Assembly (NCBI RefSeq): GCF_000378405.1
Contig: NZ_KB899636.1
Span: forward strand, 3,089-67,088
DNA length: 64,000 nt
Origin: Succinimonas amylolytica DSM 2873
GTDB lineage: Bacteria > Pseudomonadota > Gammaproteobacteria > Enterobacterales > Succinivibrionaceae
Direction of reading: 5' to 3'
How positions within the stretch are numbered: position 1 is the stretch's first letter; every line of letters starts with the position of its first letter. A program made the position numbers and the translations under genes. The notes beneath the pieces are model-generated. The model saw only the letters and a list, made by a program, of their open reading frames with translations, was not told the origin of the DNA and did no database searches. Below are positions 1 through 8,958 of the stretch, one piece after another.

Positions 1-119
1 TTAACACGCTTGCAGCCGACTCTTTGTCTGACAGCGTACTTATCTTTATTTACTCCGTAAACAATAACAACAGTATTTTTAGGTCTTTCTACATCAAGAA
101 TATCTCTAGGTATTGGCAT
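1..119 (-). CDS. IS4/IS1634-like transposase, N-terminal fragment at window edge
   Basis: An open frame runs leftward off the window edge. It starts MPIPRDILDVERPKNTVVIV and continues to a GCKRV stretch, the style of N-terminus found in IS1634-like members of the IS4 transposase family. I place the start at the ATG at 119 because a GGAG sits six bases before it. An in-frame ATG at 137 has no ribosome binding site and overlaps a perfect inverted repeat. About 39 codons are visible and the catalytic DDE residues lie outside the window. Family assignment rests on recognising the N-terminus and is moderate. The gene reads in the same direction as the truncated gene at 328-996 and is probably what interrupted it. 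Confidence 0.6.
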   Translation of the reverse strand, partial: MPIPRDILDVERPKNTVVIVYGVNKDKYAVRQRVGCKRV

Positions 120-136
120 ATCAAACTCCGCAAACA

Positions 137-169
137 TATAGTCTAATTATAAGCTATAATTAGACTATA
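137..169. repeat. Perfect 15-bp inverted repeat upstream of the edge transposase
   Basis: Bases 137-151 and 155-169 are exact reverse complements separated by three bases. The repeat lies 18 bases upstream of the likely transposase start. It could fold in the mRNA leader or serve as an operator. There is no T-run next to it, so a simple terminator is less likely. Confidence 0.8.
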
Positions 170-291
170 CTCAAGAAAAATTTCACAATTTTGTCGATAT
201 TTTTTAATTTTTTTAGAGAGAAAACGGGATTTATGTCTATCTGAAAACTGAGGTAGTTATGTTGTTGATTGGTATATTGAGTAAATAATGA

Positions 292-329
292 GATATTGAG
301 ACAAGATGTGCTCAATATTTGCACATCTT
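292..329. repeat. Overlapping inverted repeats at the presumed insertion-sequence end
   Basis: Bases 303-311 and 321-329 are a perfect 9-bp inverted repeat. A second, overlapping 8-bp pair, reading atattgag and ctcaatat, lies at about 292-318. They sit at the point where the phosphoglycerol-transferase-like reading frame stops, so they may mark the end of the insertion sequence whose transposase begins at 119. The other end is outside the window, so this cannot be confirmed. Confidence 0.45.
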
Positions 330-996
330 ATATAGTATTACTAATTGGGAAATTTCTATTTAATGGGAGTCCAGCTGTAAAACCAAATGTTGCTCCAATG
401 GTCCATGTGGTTCCGAATAAAGGGATTGAACCATTATGTTTATTGAGTTCCCCCCCAAATGACTCACCTTCTTCTGCTAATTCAGATAAGTGTGAAATTC
501 TGCTTTGAGAAAAATACCCTCCGTTTTTTTTATCAGCAAAAGTTAACTCCATAGATTCCAGTACTAAAAATATTAAATTTTGTTTTTTTTGTGGAAAAGT
601 TATAGACACAGATTTGGGATCTACATAATGATATTCTATAAACGTATTATCAATTATCAAATTTTTTATGTATTGATATAAGTCTAATTTTATAAATGCA
701 TATCCTAATGATAAAATTGTCCATGTGGATAAACAAAGTAAAGCGCGATTGTAAGATTTTAAGAAATACCAAATCAAACTAACAATAGAAACAATGGTAA
801 TCAGAGGTATACAAAAATTAACAATCGGTGAAGTAGTTTGATCAAATGTAAGATCACCTATAGGGGCCTGAATATGAAAAAGTATTTCTTCAGGCCGGGC
901 ATTAGGAAAAACAATAAACGTGTAAAACAAACAAGAACAAATTGCGGCCAAAAACAGTATAATTAATATTTTAAAAAATATAAATATCAATTTCAT
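328..996 (-). pseudogene. Truncated OpgB/LTA-synthase-like phosphoglycerol transferase
   Basis: The 222 residues look like the front part of a membrane-anchored alkaline-phosphatase-superfamily phosphoglycerol transferase (OpgB/MdoB or LtaS type). There are hydrophobic segments at about 5-30, 57-77 and 85-103, then the start of the extracytoplasmic domain with NLIFLVLESME and, near the end, FGTTWTIGA, where the nucleophilic threonine is expected. Family members run to roughly 500 residues or more, so most of the catalytic domain is missing. The frame ends in inverted repeats next to a transposase gene, which fits insertional truncation. The gene is strikingly AT-rich compared with the rest of the window, suggesting transferred or relic envelope DNA. 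Loss of function is inferred. Confidence 0.65.
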
Positions 997-1144
997 TTTT
1001 TAAGTTTCTCAAAAGGTTTTGAACTAAAGCTATGTACCAGCCACTCATCCTAAGATCAAAAGAAATTTGTGCATACAGCAACAACCACATGTGACTATGT
1101 GATTATTTAGGTGCACGACACCCCAATATCATCGATTCACAGAA

Positions 1145-3256
1145 TTATGGCTGTTGTTCCAAAGACTTAATATTCTGTTCGTACTCAGCCAGTGCTTCAC
1201 TCTTCGCCTTTTCTAGACTCTCTTTGGCCAGAGCCAGAGTTTCTTCGCAGGCTTTTTTGGCGGTGTCAATCATATCGGTTATCTTTGCCATTACACTGTC
1301 ACAATCCTTGGTGTCGCATTCTTCACGTTTATAGCTCTTTCGCAGTTTTCCAAGCTTTTCTTTTGCTGTTTTCAGAGCATTATCACGAGCTTCAAGAGCC
1401 TTTTCTTTGGCTTTGAGATATTTCTTCTCCGCTCTTGCCACAGCCTTATCCTTCCTGTCTTCAGCGCGTTTCCTCAGAATGTCATTTTTTCCCTTTTCCT
1501 GAGCGGCGAGCTTTTCTTCAGGAGACAAAGGGGCGGTGTTATTTGCGGTATTACGTTTTGTGCGAAGCGTTACCGGAATTCGGCTCATGGGGATGCCTTC
1601 CAGTATCTCCCGGCGCAGGTCTTCTATTTCGAGATGGCCGGGAATGGAATATCCAAGTTTTTCAAGAGCTTCCCGCACATCAACATTCGGAGTTTTCAGT
1701 ACCAGCAGGGTATCTGACCGGAAGCATTCCCAGCTGTCAAGGCAGACATTCAGCCCGGACATGGTCATATGGGCAGGCGCAACTCTCTTTCTGTAGGCAC
1801 GGTATATTGTGGTTTCGATAATGTCATGAAAGATCTTGCCTGTCACTGTCTGCTTGTTCCATTTTGCCATAGGAAGTATTTTAAGATAAGCCTTTGCATC
1901 CCGGAAAAAGCTTTCTATGTGAGCTCGGCTGCGATAATCGATCAGCGCGTCTCTTGGAGTCTGCTCTTTGTTGCCGATCAGTATGAAGAATCCGTTTTTT
2001 ACCTGATACCACTCCTTTTGAGATCTTGTTAAGCCGCACCATTCATCATAATTATCCTCCCTCCAGTTTCGAATCAGAGCCTCAGCCTGTGTTTTGTCGA
2101 CATAAACGTAGGCAAATTCAGGCTGCTCAAACAGATTTACTTCAATGCGCCGCCCAAAAAATGTATGGTACTCATAGTCAAAAACGTAATCAACATTGTC
2201 GATATCAGGTTTGCAGGTTACATAGAGTTCATCGTGGGGATAACCGTTGGCAGCCGGCATTCTTACCAGAACAGATCTCTCATGGAGATTGCCGTTTTCA
2301 TCCTCTGCCATGGAGTTATTCCGGTTAAATGCTTCAAACAGCTCCTTGCGGGCATATCCGGCATCGAGAGCAAACATGAATATGGTAACGCCCAGGGGTG
2401 CTTTAACATCGGCGCTGATGGACTGGAGAGTGCTCTTATCCAGAACATTGGCCGGTATTATTTCGAACCACATCGGAATATTTGTCTGAATATCAAGAAC
2501 CAGCACAAGTCTTGACTGCATCTCCGCTCCTCCGGTTCCGTGATTGCTCAGGGCATTAAACGGGTTGTTCTCAGCTTCGCCGGGCAGGGGTGTGGAATCA
2601 ACATAACATCCGCGGCCAAATTCCGGATTTTCCTTTCTCATTTCCGTCAGAAGCGTTTGGAAAAAGCGCACCTTGATGGTGTCATCGGACATCTTCTGAT
2701 AATACAGAGAATCACAGTTCAGCGTGCTGTAACTGACATCAGAAAGAATGCAGGAAAGCACATCCCGCTTCAAAAAATCTCCGCATTTGATGGCGGCTCC
2801 GTTTCTGAGACAATCGTGAGCAACATGCGCCAGAACCTTCTGGTAAAGGCTGTTATTCTCGCCAAATGATTTGCGAAGCACTGACATGAAAGGTGTCTTG
2901 GATAGTTCGGAAAAGAAAAGGTAGGTGTTTCCGAAGTTGGTATGGATACTGGGTTCCTCTATGTGAAACTTTGTGCCGGCAAGCCTTTCATCAGACGGAG
3001 ACACATCTGTGAAACGATCCAGGCTTAAATCATAGTGCACCAGCCCTCGTTTAGGAGAGTTAAAAATCCCCTTCATCCTGTCGTCCGGATCAATCCAGAG
3101 CACCTTGCCGAGACGTTCCACTACAACCCTTTTGGAGTGATTGCCTTTGTGATTGCCTTTCGGATTGGGCTTGTAGGCATTTTTAACCAAAGAGGCAGAT
3201 CCAGAGATAATAACATTATCATCATTTCTCACAATATTACGATAATTGATTATCAT
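1145..3256 (-). mobile_element. Complete IS4-family transposase gene (703 aa)
   Basis: This is a full-length DDE transposase. The apparent catalytic residues are D220 (in CYVDSTPLPG), D298 (in MFALDAGYARKE) and E448 (in YRSRAHIESFFRDAK, the YREK-like signature of IS4-type enzymes). Residues from about 580 to the end are rich in Lys, Glu and Ala and should form a long coiled coil, an extension not needed for the DDE fold. The start is the ATG at 3256. The frame is intact, so the element may be active. Terminal inverted repeats and target duplications could not be fixed by eye. The N-terminus differs from that of the transposase at 1-119, so these are two different elements. Confidence 0.85.
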
Positions 3257-3290
3257 GCCACCCCCCTAAAATCAGAAAAATCTACCGTTC

Positions 3291-3316
3291 GTTGAATGCT
3301 CATTTGAGCATTCAAC
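3291..3316. repeat. Perfect 12-bp inverted repeat upstream of the transposase
   Basis: Bases 3291-3302 and 3305-3316 are exact reverse complements with a two-base centre. The repeat is about 35 bases upstream of the transposase start, a placement similar to the repeat ahead of the transposase at the left edge. It could be a leader hairpin limiting read-through expression or a transposase/repressor site. Confidence 0.75.
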
Positions 3317-3693
3317 AGTGTACAGCAAGAATAAATAAAGCGCAACAGAATTTTGCATTAAAATTTTATTATTTTTGTGAGAGAAGTACTTGACAAAATT
3401 AAAAGAATCAAACACGACTGAATAAATAATTTGCACGACGGCATTTTCGGCAATCACGAGAGTGGTGTGTGTAAAAGCCTTTACAGCTAAAGGTTTGCAG
3501 AGATTATGTGATTAATGGAGATGTTTTTATTATAAAAACATTGTAGGGAGCAGTAATATTATGAAAGAGTGTCGATCAAGGTAATGTCACTTTTATAATT
3601 GAAGAGAGGTTGCCTACATGTCAGCTGCACACATTCTCTCCTGAGATGGTATGTGTACCCAAAACTTTTTCGATCTTCGGTTTAAACGGCTCC
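3317..3693. other. AT-rich non-coding flank of the insertion sequence
   Basis: No plausible gene is visible between the transposase leader and yfbV. The segment is AT-rich up to about 3600 and presumably contains the upstream end of the element and the junction with the chromosome. A gcacgac string at about 3434 also occurs at about 1114, downstream of the transposase, but in direct orientation, so it is not a terminal inverted repeat. Confidence 0.4.
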
Positions 3694-4212
3694 TTAGATA
3701 TCATCCAGAAACGGCTTAGGATTTGTTCCAGCATTATCAAGGGCCTTTCTGAGAGCCCGGGCCAGGAGAAGCACGTCCGGGGCGGAGTCCGGAATATCCC
3801 CTGCCGATCTGCAGATTCTGGCATACCAGGCAATCTCCCGGGAATTGAGCTTCCTTAACGAGCGTTTTCCCAGTGTACGGATTCCCCAGAGCGGAGCCAG
3901 AAACCCCAGCATCAGCATGAACACTGCAGAAGGCCAGAGATACGGCGGAAAACTTACTGCCGAAAAGCGGAGGAAGCAGAAATACCACACAATGAAAAAG
4001 CACAGCACTGGAGGCATCCATTTTGAGGCATATACCACCATGGAGGCAATCAGCCCCTCCCGGTACATGGCATTAATCACCTTAATATCCCGCGGCCAGA
4101 TTCGTACCATTTCCTTACCGCGTCTGAATAGTTCCGACAATATTTTCCTCTCCGGCACACTGCTGTCATCCGAAAATTCGAATTGAGCATTTCTGATAAC
4201 GTATTTGAACAC
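3694..4212 (-). CDS. yfbV: UPF0208 membrane protein YfbV
   Basis: The protein matches YfbV in layout: LFRRGKEMVRIWP near the start, two hydrophobic segments at about 64-84 and 88-110, LGKRSL just after them, and the typical end FLDDI. YfbV is a small inner-membrane protein; E. coli work links it to confining the chromosomal Ter macrodomain. The start is a GTG at 4212; no better in-frame start lies before the conserved region. This copy has about 20 extra N-terminal residues relative to E. coli. It is divergent from pta, the same neighbourhood as in E. coli, but ackA, which should lie between them, is missing. Confidence 0.85.
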   Translation of the reverse strand: MFKYVIRNAQFEFSDDSSVPERKILSELFRRGKEMVRIWPRDIKVINAMYREGLIASMVVYASKWMPPVLCFFIVWYFCFLRFSAVSFPPYLWPSAVFMLMLGFLAPLWGIRTLGKRSLRKLNSREIAWYARICRSAGDIPDSAPDVLLLARALRKALDNAGTNPKPFLDDI

Positions 4213-4438
4213 AAAAATCGCGTCTTTCTATCTTACTCCAAAAATCGCTAAAACATCATATCCTGCCGTACTCCTGAAAAAATCCCCCCGCCAAAACCGC
4301 GGCATTTTTTCTGCCGGAAATCTCTCCCCCCCTCTCTCAGGAAATACCGAAATTTACCGTTTTTTTAACAGACAGGCAGCCCTGAAACCGGAAAGAGCTC
4401 AAAAATGAAGCTGTCTCTTATTTTTCATAATCAGAAAA

Positions 4439-4467
4439 TTGCTCCCCTTTATGATATGGGCTATACT
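4439..4467 (+). promoter_or_regulatory. Predicted sigma-70 promoter for pta
   Basis: TTGCTC at 4439-4444 and TATACT at 4462-4467 are separated by 17 bases. Transcription would begin near 4474, giving a leader of about 180 bases ahead of the GTG start of pta. Confidence 0.5.
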
Positions 4468-4495
4468 CTCTATTTAAGTTCTTAACTCACGGTGA

Positions 4496-4528
4496 GCAGT
4501 TTAAAAGCCTTGATTTATAAGGCTCTGC
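4496..4528 (+). promoter_or_regulatory. Hairpin in the pta leader
   Basis: Within the predicted pta leader, 4506-4511 pairs with 4519-4524 and, outside a small bulge, 4496-4499 pairs with 4525-4528. It lacks a T-run. No known riboswitch is recognised. The remaining intergenic DNA from 4213 to 4656 shows no gene. Confidence 0.35.
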
Positions 4529-4656
4529 ACTCATCAGATATGCAGGAAGAATATCCTGTTTCACCGTACAGGGGAATTCTTCTGACTTTTTGAAAAGCAG
4601 CGGAAAGCCAGTACAAACCGTATCTCCATATCCCGTATTCAAAAGAGGAAAAGCCT

Positions 4657-6750
4657 GTGGCACGTACAATTATGCTCTACCCGGTCAACAGCGAGGCCGG
4701 TGCAACTTCTGTAAGTTTAGGTCTTATCAAAGCCATGCAGGATGCCGGCGCAAAGGTAACGTTCATTAAACCGGTAGCCCAGCCAAAAACTTCGGATGTG
4801 GGTTCTGAAGCCAGCACCGCAACCATCAGAACCAGTACCGGACTCAGTCTTCCGGAGCCCATCAAGGCTTCCTGTATGGAAAGCATGATTTCCAGCAACA
4901 AGGAAGATGTTCTTCTCGAGGACATTATCGGGAAGTTCGAAACACACCGTGCAGAATCCCAGGCCGATATCATCCTGGTGGAAGGTCTGGCTCCTCAGGA
5001 AAGACATCCCTATGCCGTATCCCTGAATGCTAAAATCGCCAGCGGCATCGATGCCGATATCATTCTCCTGGCCAAGCCTCAGGGAGATGTGGAGCATCTT
5101 AAAAACACCATCAAAATCACTCTCAACAGCCTTTCCGAGATTCAGAGATCCCGGGTTATCGGAGTTGTTTTCAACAAAATCACCTCCGAGGCTGATCTCA
5201 AAGGGCTGGAGCTTACAGGTGTAACCAAAGCCCTGGCCGTAATTCCCCTGAACCGCAAGCTTAACGTCACCCGTCCCAGCGATCTGGCCAAATACCTCAG
5301 CGCTCATTTTATTAACGTTAAAATCCTGAATACCGGCGATATCAGAAACAGAAGACTGTCTGATGCCGTCTTCTGCGACTGCCAGGCAGAAAACGTAGTT
5401 GAGCTTCTTGAAGAGGATGCTCTGGTAGTAGTATCCAGCGACCGCACCGACGTTATCAAAGAGGTTGAAAAGGAAGCCTCCAAGGGAACTAAGCTCGGCG
5501 CACTCATTCTTACCGGTACCGCTCCCATCTCCGCTGATGCCGAAGCTGCCCTGGAAAGCATTTACAAAACCGGCCTCACTGTTATCCGTACAGAAAACCA
5601 GGCCTGGCAGACCGCTATTGACCTCAAGGATTTCAATAACGAAATTGGCATCCCTTCTGATGACGAGGATCGGGTGCATGCCATCTCCGACTTTATCGGC
5701 AGCTGCTTCAGCAAGGAGCTGATCAGGGAACTTGTACAGGATAATCCTCACGAAAGGCTCTACAGTCCGGCAGCATTCCGCTATAAGCTCACCGAAACCG
5801 CCAAGGCCGACAAAAAGAGAATCGTTCTCCCTGAAGGTGACGAACCCCGTACCGTAAAGGCAGCAGCCATCTGCGCCGAAAGAGGTATCGCCACTCCGGT
5901 GCTTCTGGGTAATCCCGATGAAATCAGAAAGGTTGCCGCAGAAAACGGCGTTACCCTGGGAGCAGGAGTTGAGATTATTGATGTGGAACAGAGCCGCAGC
6001 AAATATGTGGATCGCCTGGTAGCTCTCAGGCAGGCCAAGGGAATGACTCCTGAAAAGGCTATTAAGGAACTTCAGGACAATGTAATGCTCGGCACCATGA
6101 TGATTGACAACAATGAAGCCGACGGACTGGTATCCGGCGCTGTCCATACCACCGCCAACACCATTCGTCCGGCTTTCCAGATCATCAAGACCGCGCCGGG
6201 AGCCAAGCAGGTATCCTCAATCTTCTTCATGCTGCTTCCGGATCAGGTTCTGGTCTACGGCGACTGTGCCGTTAACCCCAACCCTACCGCAGAGGAACTG
6301 GCTGGCATCGCCATTCAGTCTGCTGATACCGCCAAGGCATTCGGCATTGAGCCTCGGGTAGCCATGATTTCCTACTCCACCGGCAGCTCCGGCAAAGGCC
6401 CCGATGTTGATCTGGTAAAGACAGCCACCGCTGCTGTAAAAGCTCAGCGACCTGACCTTTCGGTTGACGGCCCTCTGCAGTACGATGCCGCCGTGGAAAT
6501 GAGCGTAGCCCGCACCAAGGCCCCGGATTCTCCCGTTGCCGGCAAAGCCAACGTTTTCATATTCCCGAACCTGAGCTGCGGCAATCCTCTTTACAAGGCT
6601 GTACAGCGCACCGCCGGACTAATATCCATCGGTCCCATGCTGCAGGGATTGAAGCGTCCGGTTAACGACCTGTCTCGCGGCGCCCTTGTGGACGATATTG
6701 TATACACCATTGCCATTACGGCAATCCAGGCACAGCAGCAAAAGGCCTGA
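4657..6750 (+). CDS. pta: Phosphate acetyltransferase, long form
   Basis: Pta converts acetyl-CoA and phosphate to acetyl phosphate and CoA, the first step of acetate production from PFL-derived acetyl-CoA. At 697 residues it is the long proteobacterial form. It has an N-terminal P-loop-like/BioD-like region (MLYPVNSEAGATSVSLGLIK), a central DRTGG-type domain near 215-340, and the C-terminal catalytic domain from about 370 (IVLPEGDEPRTVKAA) with GNPLYKAVQRTAGL near the end. The start is GTG at 4657, supported by AGAGGA about eight bases upstream. Acetate kinase, normally directly upstream, is absent from the whole window. Confidence 0.97.
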   Translation: MARTIMLYPVNSEAGATSVSLGLIKAMQDAGAKVTFIKPVAQPKTSDVGSEASTATIRTSTGLSLPEPIKASCMESMISSNKEDVLLEDIIGKFETHRAESQADIILVEGLAPQERHPYAVSLNAKIASGIDADIILLAKPQGDVEHLKNTIKITLNSLSEIQRSRVIGVVFNKITSEADLKGLELTGVTKALAVIPLNRKLNVTRPSDLAKYLSAHFINVKILNTGDIRNRRLSDAVFCDCQAENVVELLEEDALVVVSSDRTDVIKEVEKEASKGTKLGALILTGTAPISADAEAALESIYKTGLTVIRTENQAWQTAIDLKDFNNEIGIPSDDEDRVHAISDFIGSCFSKELIRELVQDNPHERLYSPAAFRYKLTETAKADKKRIVLPEGDEPRTVKAAAICAERGIATPVLLGNPDEIRKVAAENGVTLGAGVEIIDVEQSRSKYVDRLVALRQAKGMTPEKAIKELQDNVMLGTMMIDNNEADGLVSGAVHTTANTIRPAFQIIKTAPGAKQVSSIFFMLLPDQVLVYGDCAVNPNPTAEELAGIAIQSADTAKAFGIEPRVAMISYSTGSSGKGPDVDLVKTATAAVKAQRPDLSVDGPLQYDAAVEMSVARTKAPDSPVAGKANVFIFPNLSCGNPLYKAVQRTAGLISIGPMLQGLKRPVNDLSRGALVDDIVYTIAITAIQAQQQKA

Positions 6751-6807
6751 CGTCTGACCTGACAGTCTCCCCCGAAATCGTTTCATCATGCTGCCGGGGG
6801 AAAACAG

Positions 6808-6838
6808 GGGCGGTTTTCGCAAGGAAGCCGCCCTTTTT
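6808..6838 (+). terminator. Rho-independent terminator after pta
   Basis: gggcgg at 6808-6813 pairs with ccgccc at 6828-6833, extended inward by weaker pairs and followed by five T residues. Confidence 0.75.
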
Positions 6839-6918
6839 GCAGCTTAGACGGATAATAAAACAAATCTCTCCCGGAGATTTAAATTTTCCACTCCCGGAGG
6901 GACACACAGGAAGATAGC

Positions 6919-7854
6919 ATGAACATTCTCATTACCGGCGGCACCGGCTTTATCGGACGGCATCTCATATCCGATTTTTTATCACGGAGTCCGGATATTG
7001 ACTTCACCGTACTCACCCGTAAAAAAGCTAAGCAGGTATCCTGGTTATTTCCGGGGATTCCTCCCGGGAAACTGCAAATCATCAATGATACCGGAGAACT
7101 TCATGACAGACATCCGGATATCATGATCCACCTGGCCGGAGCTCCGGTCTTCAGCATGCTCCCCTTTTTTGAAAACACTGCGGAACTGACAAACTCCCGA
7201 ACGGGATACACCGCAAAACTATTAACCCGCCTGGCCGCAGCCGGAATACTGCCCGACACCATAATCATGGCCGGCAGCACGGGAATATATCCGCCGAATC
7301 AGATCCCCTGTCCGGAAGAAACCCCGTCAGGAAATTCCTTTCCGGCCATGCTCGCAAAAAACTGGGAAAATGCCGCCGCCGGAACCTTGGAAGAGCTTCG
7401 GCAATCCGGAATCATTTCCAAAATCCCCAGGCTGGTTACCATGAGATTCAGTACCGTTATGGGAAAAAGCGGCGGTTTTCTGAAACCTTTTCTGATAGCC
7501 AAAGGACAGCCGGTTATCATCCCCGGAAATGGAAATAACATGCTCTCCTGGATAAGCATCCCCGACACCATGGAAATCGCCTGGAATCTTGTCCGGGTAT
7601 GGCGGAATTTTTCCGGAAGCATAAATTTAGCAGTTCCGGTTCCTCTGAGTCTTAACGAAATCTGCCACGATATTGCGGAGCTCAATCGGGCAATATGTAC
7701 CGTTCATCTCCCGGAAACACCACTGAAAATAGTGAAACCGAAGACCGCAGCATTTCTGCTGCTCTCAAATACCGCCAGACCGGATGCCCTGACCAGGCTG
7801 GGATATTGCTTTCGTTATGAAAATTTCAGGGAATACCTGAAAACCATCATCTGA
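6919..7854 (+). CDS. yfcH: NAD(P)-binding SDR-family epimerase-like protein (YfcH type)
   Basis: The protein has the N-terminal nucleotide-binding motif TGGTGFIGR at residues 6-14 and the overall plan of the TIGR01777/YfcH branch of extended short-chain dehydrogenases: HLAGAPV near 70, an MAGSTGIYP active-site-like region near 118, and an FRTVMG-like stretch reading FSTVMG near 180. The physiological substrate of this family is not settled. AGGAAG a few bases before the ATG at 6919 supports the start. In E. coli yfcH also lies in the ackA-pta neighbourhood, but here it follows the pta terminator directly and so is probably transcribed separately. At 311 residues it is close to full family length. 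Confidence 0.85.
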   Translation: MNILITGGTGFIGRHLISDFLSRSPDIDFTVLTRKKAKQVSWLFPGIPPGKLQIINDTGELHDRHPDIMIHLAGAPVFSMLPFFENTAELTNSRTGYTAKLLTRLAAAGILPDTIIMAGSTGIYPPNQIPCPEETPSGNSFPAMLAKNWENAAAGTLEELRQSGIISKIPRLVTMRFSTVMGKSGGFLKPFLIAKGQPVIIPGNGNNMLSWISIPDTMEIAWNLVRVWRNFSGSINLAVPVPLSLNEICHDIAELNRAICTVHLPETPLKIVKPKTAAFLLLSNTARPDALTRLGYCFRYENFREYLKTII

Positions 7855-7867
7855 ATGCCGAAATACT

Positions 7868-8575
7868 CTATAGCCGGTCAGCCGCCACCACCACTGCCCG
7901 GTTTCCGGAGACCCGCCATCTTATATTGTAGTTATAAAGCTGCACCCCGTAGCACCGGTCGTCATCAGATATTTCGTGCCGATAGGCCGGACGGGGATCC
8001 TGTCCCAGAACCTCTTCGATAAGTTCCCGGAACTCCGGAATTCCAGAAGCCAGAACGGTCTCCTCTGCCGCTTCCTCAAAAACTACCTCCATATTTGCCG
8101 GGGGCTCCTCTGCAAAACCGGAACGGGCTTCGGGAACGCTGTCCGTAAATCTGATATAGGGCTTCACATCAAGAACCGGAGTTCCTGATACCAGATCGGC
8201 TCCGGATATTCTGAGATAAGTTCCCTGATCATCCTCGGAAACCTCCAGGAGCTCTACTACCGAAAGTCCTATTCTGTTGGGCCTAAACGGAGATCTGGAG
8301 GCAAAAACCCCCACCGAACGGTTACCACCCAGCCGTGGCGGGCGCACTCTGGGCTGAAAATCCCGAAATTCCGGAACCATGCTGAAATTAAAGAGCACCC
8401 AGAGATGACTGAAGCCTTCAATTCCGGTAAAGGCATCCCGCACATTGTATGGCGGATAAAAACGAATTCTGAAACTGCCGTGTCTGACCAGAGCGCTTTG
8501 CCGGGGAACGGCAAACTTCTCGGCAAAAGGAGACTCAATCCACCCGACAGGAGCAATATTCAGATTCAGATTCAT
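7868..8575 (-). CDS. trmO: tRNA (N6-threonylcarbamoyl-A37)-N6-methyltransferase TrmO
   Basis: TrmO uses SAM to methylate the t6A37 base of certain threonine tRNAs. The sequence shows the family hallmarks: APVGWIESPFAEKFAVPRQ at the N-terminus, a PRLGGNRSVGVFASRSPFRP block, VSGTPVLDVKPYI, and the C-terminal DDDRCYGVQLYNYN region. I start it at the ATG at 8575, not at an upstream ATG at 8635. An AGGAAGA lies about ten bases before 8575, the N-terminus then aligns with the family, and the upstream codons overlap the end of rcsF. It lies five bases after rcsF, so the two should be co-transcribed; the rcsF-trmO pairing is shared with E. coli. Confidence 0.93.
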   Translation of the reverse strand: MNLNLNIAPVGWIESPFAEKFAVPRQSALVRHGSFRIRFYPPYNVRDAFTGIEGFSHLWVLFNFSMVPEFRDFQPRVRPPRLGGNRSVGVFASRSPFRPNRIGLSVVELLEVSEDDQGTYLRISGADLVSGTPVLDVKPYIRFTDSVPEARSGFAEEPPANMEVVFEEAAEETVLASGIPEFRELIEEVLGQDPRPAYRHEISDDDRCYGVQLYNYNIRWRVSGNRAVVVAADRL

Positions 8576-8580
8576 AGCCG

Positions 8581-8958
8581 TCAGTCTTCCTTTACATAAA
8601 CGGCACGAGCATAGCAGGAAACACTGGTAAGGCATACCGGAGTGTTTTCGAGAGCCACGCAGGAGGTATAGACAATGCCGTTGGCTTTTCTCATATGTGC
8701 TTTTTCACGGGCATCCAGCCGGGCATCTCTCTCTGTAGCTTCTGGTTCATCTGCAGAAAGCTGACAAGACATCCCCTCAACAGTGCCAAGACTTTCATAA
8801 TTAAGCTCCCGGAGCTCACTGTTCTTGTAGACCTTGATATTGGCTTTGGAAAAATAATCCTCAGCCTTTTCGGGACTAAGGTTCGTTTCAAAGGAAAAAT
8901 AACTGCATCCTGTCATTGCCAGACCGGCAATAACGCCAAAAATATAAACAATTCTCAT
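8581..8958 (-). CDS. rcsF: Outer-membrane stress-sensor lipoprotein RcsF
   Basis: RcsF is the surface-exposed lipoprotein that passes envelope damage signals to the Rcs phosphorelay through IgaA. The N-terminus is a lipoprotein signal ending in the lipobox LAMTGC. The mature domain retains the four cysteines that form the two disulfides of RcsF (in GMSCQLS, VYTSCVALE and VCLTSVSCYARAVYV) and the KAHMRKANGIVYTS stretch. At 125 residues it is near the E. coli length. It is the first gene of an rcsF-trmO pair. No other Rcs gene is in the window. Confidence 0.9.
   Translation of the reverse strand: MRIVYIFGVIAGLAMTGCSYFSFETNLSPEKAEDYFSKANIKVYKNSELRELNYESLGTVEGMSCQLSADEPEATERDARLDAREKAHMRKANGIVYTSCVALENTPVCLTSVSCYARAVYVKED

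Noticed and set aside
1110..3440. gcacgac strings near both ends of the complete transposase gene as terminal repeats
   Set aside because: They are in direct, not inverted, orientation and only seven bases long, so they do not define element ends.
4717..6147. 476-codon open frame antisense to pta
   Set aside because: It lies wholly inside pta on the other strand, has no ribosome binding site or recognisable domain, and arises from the biased codon use of a highly expressed gene.
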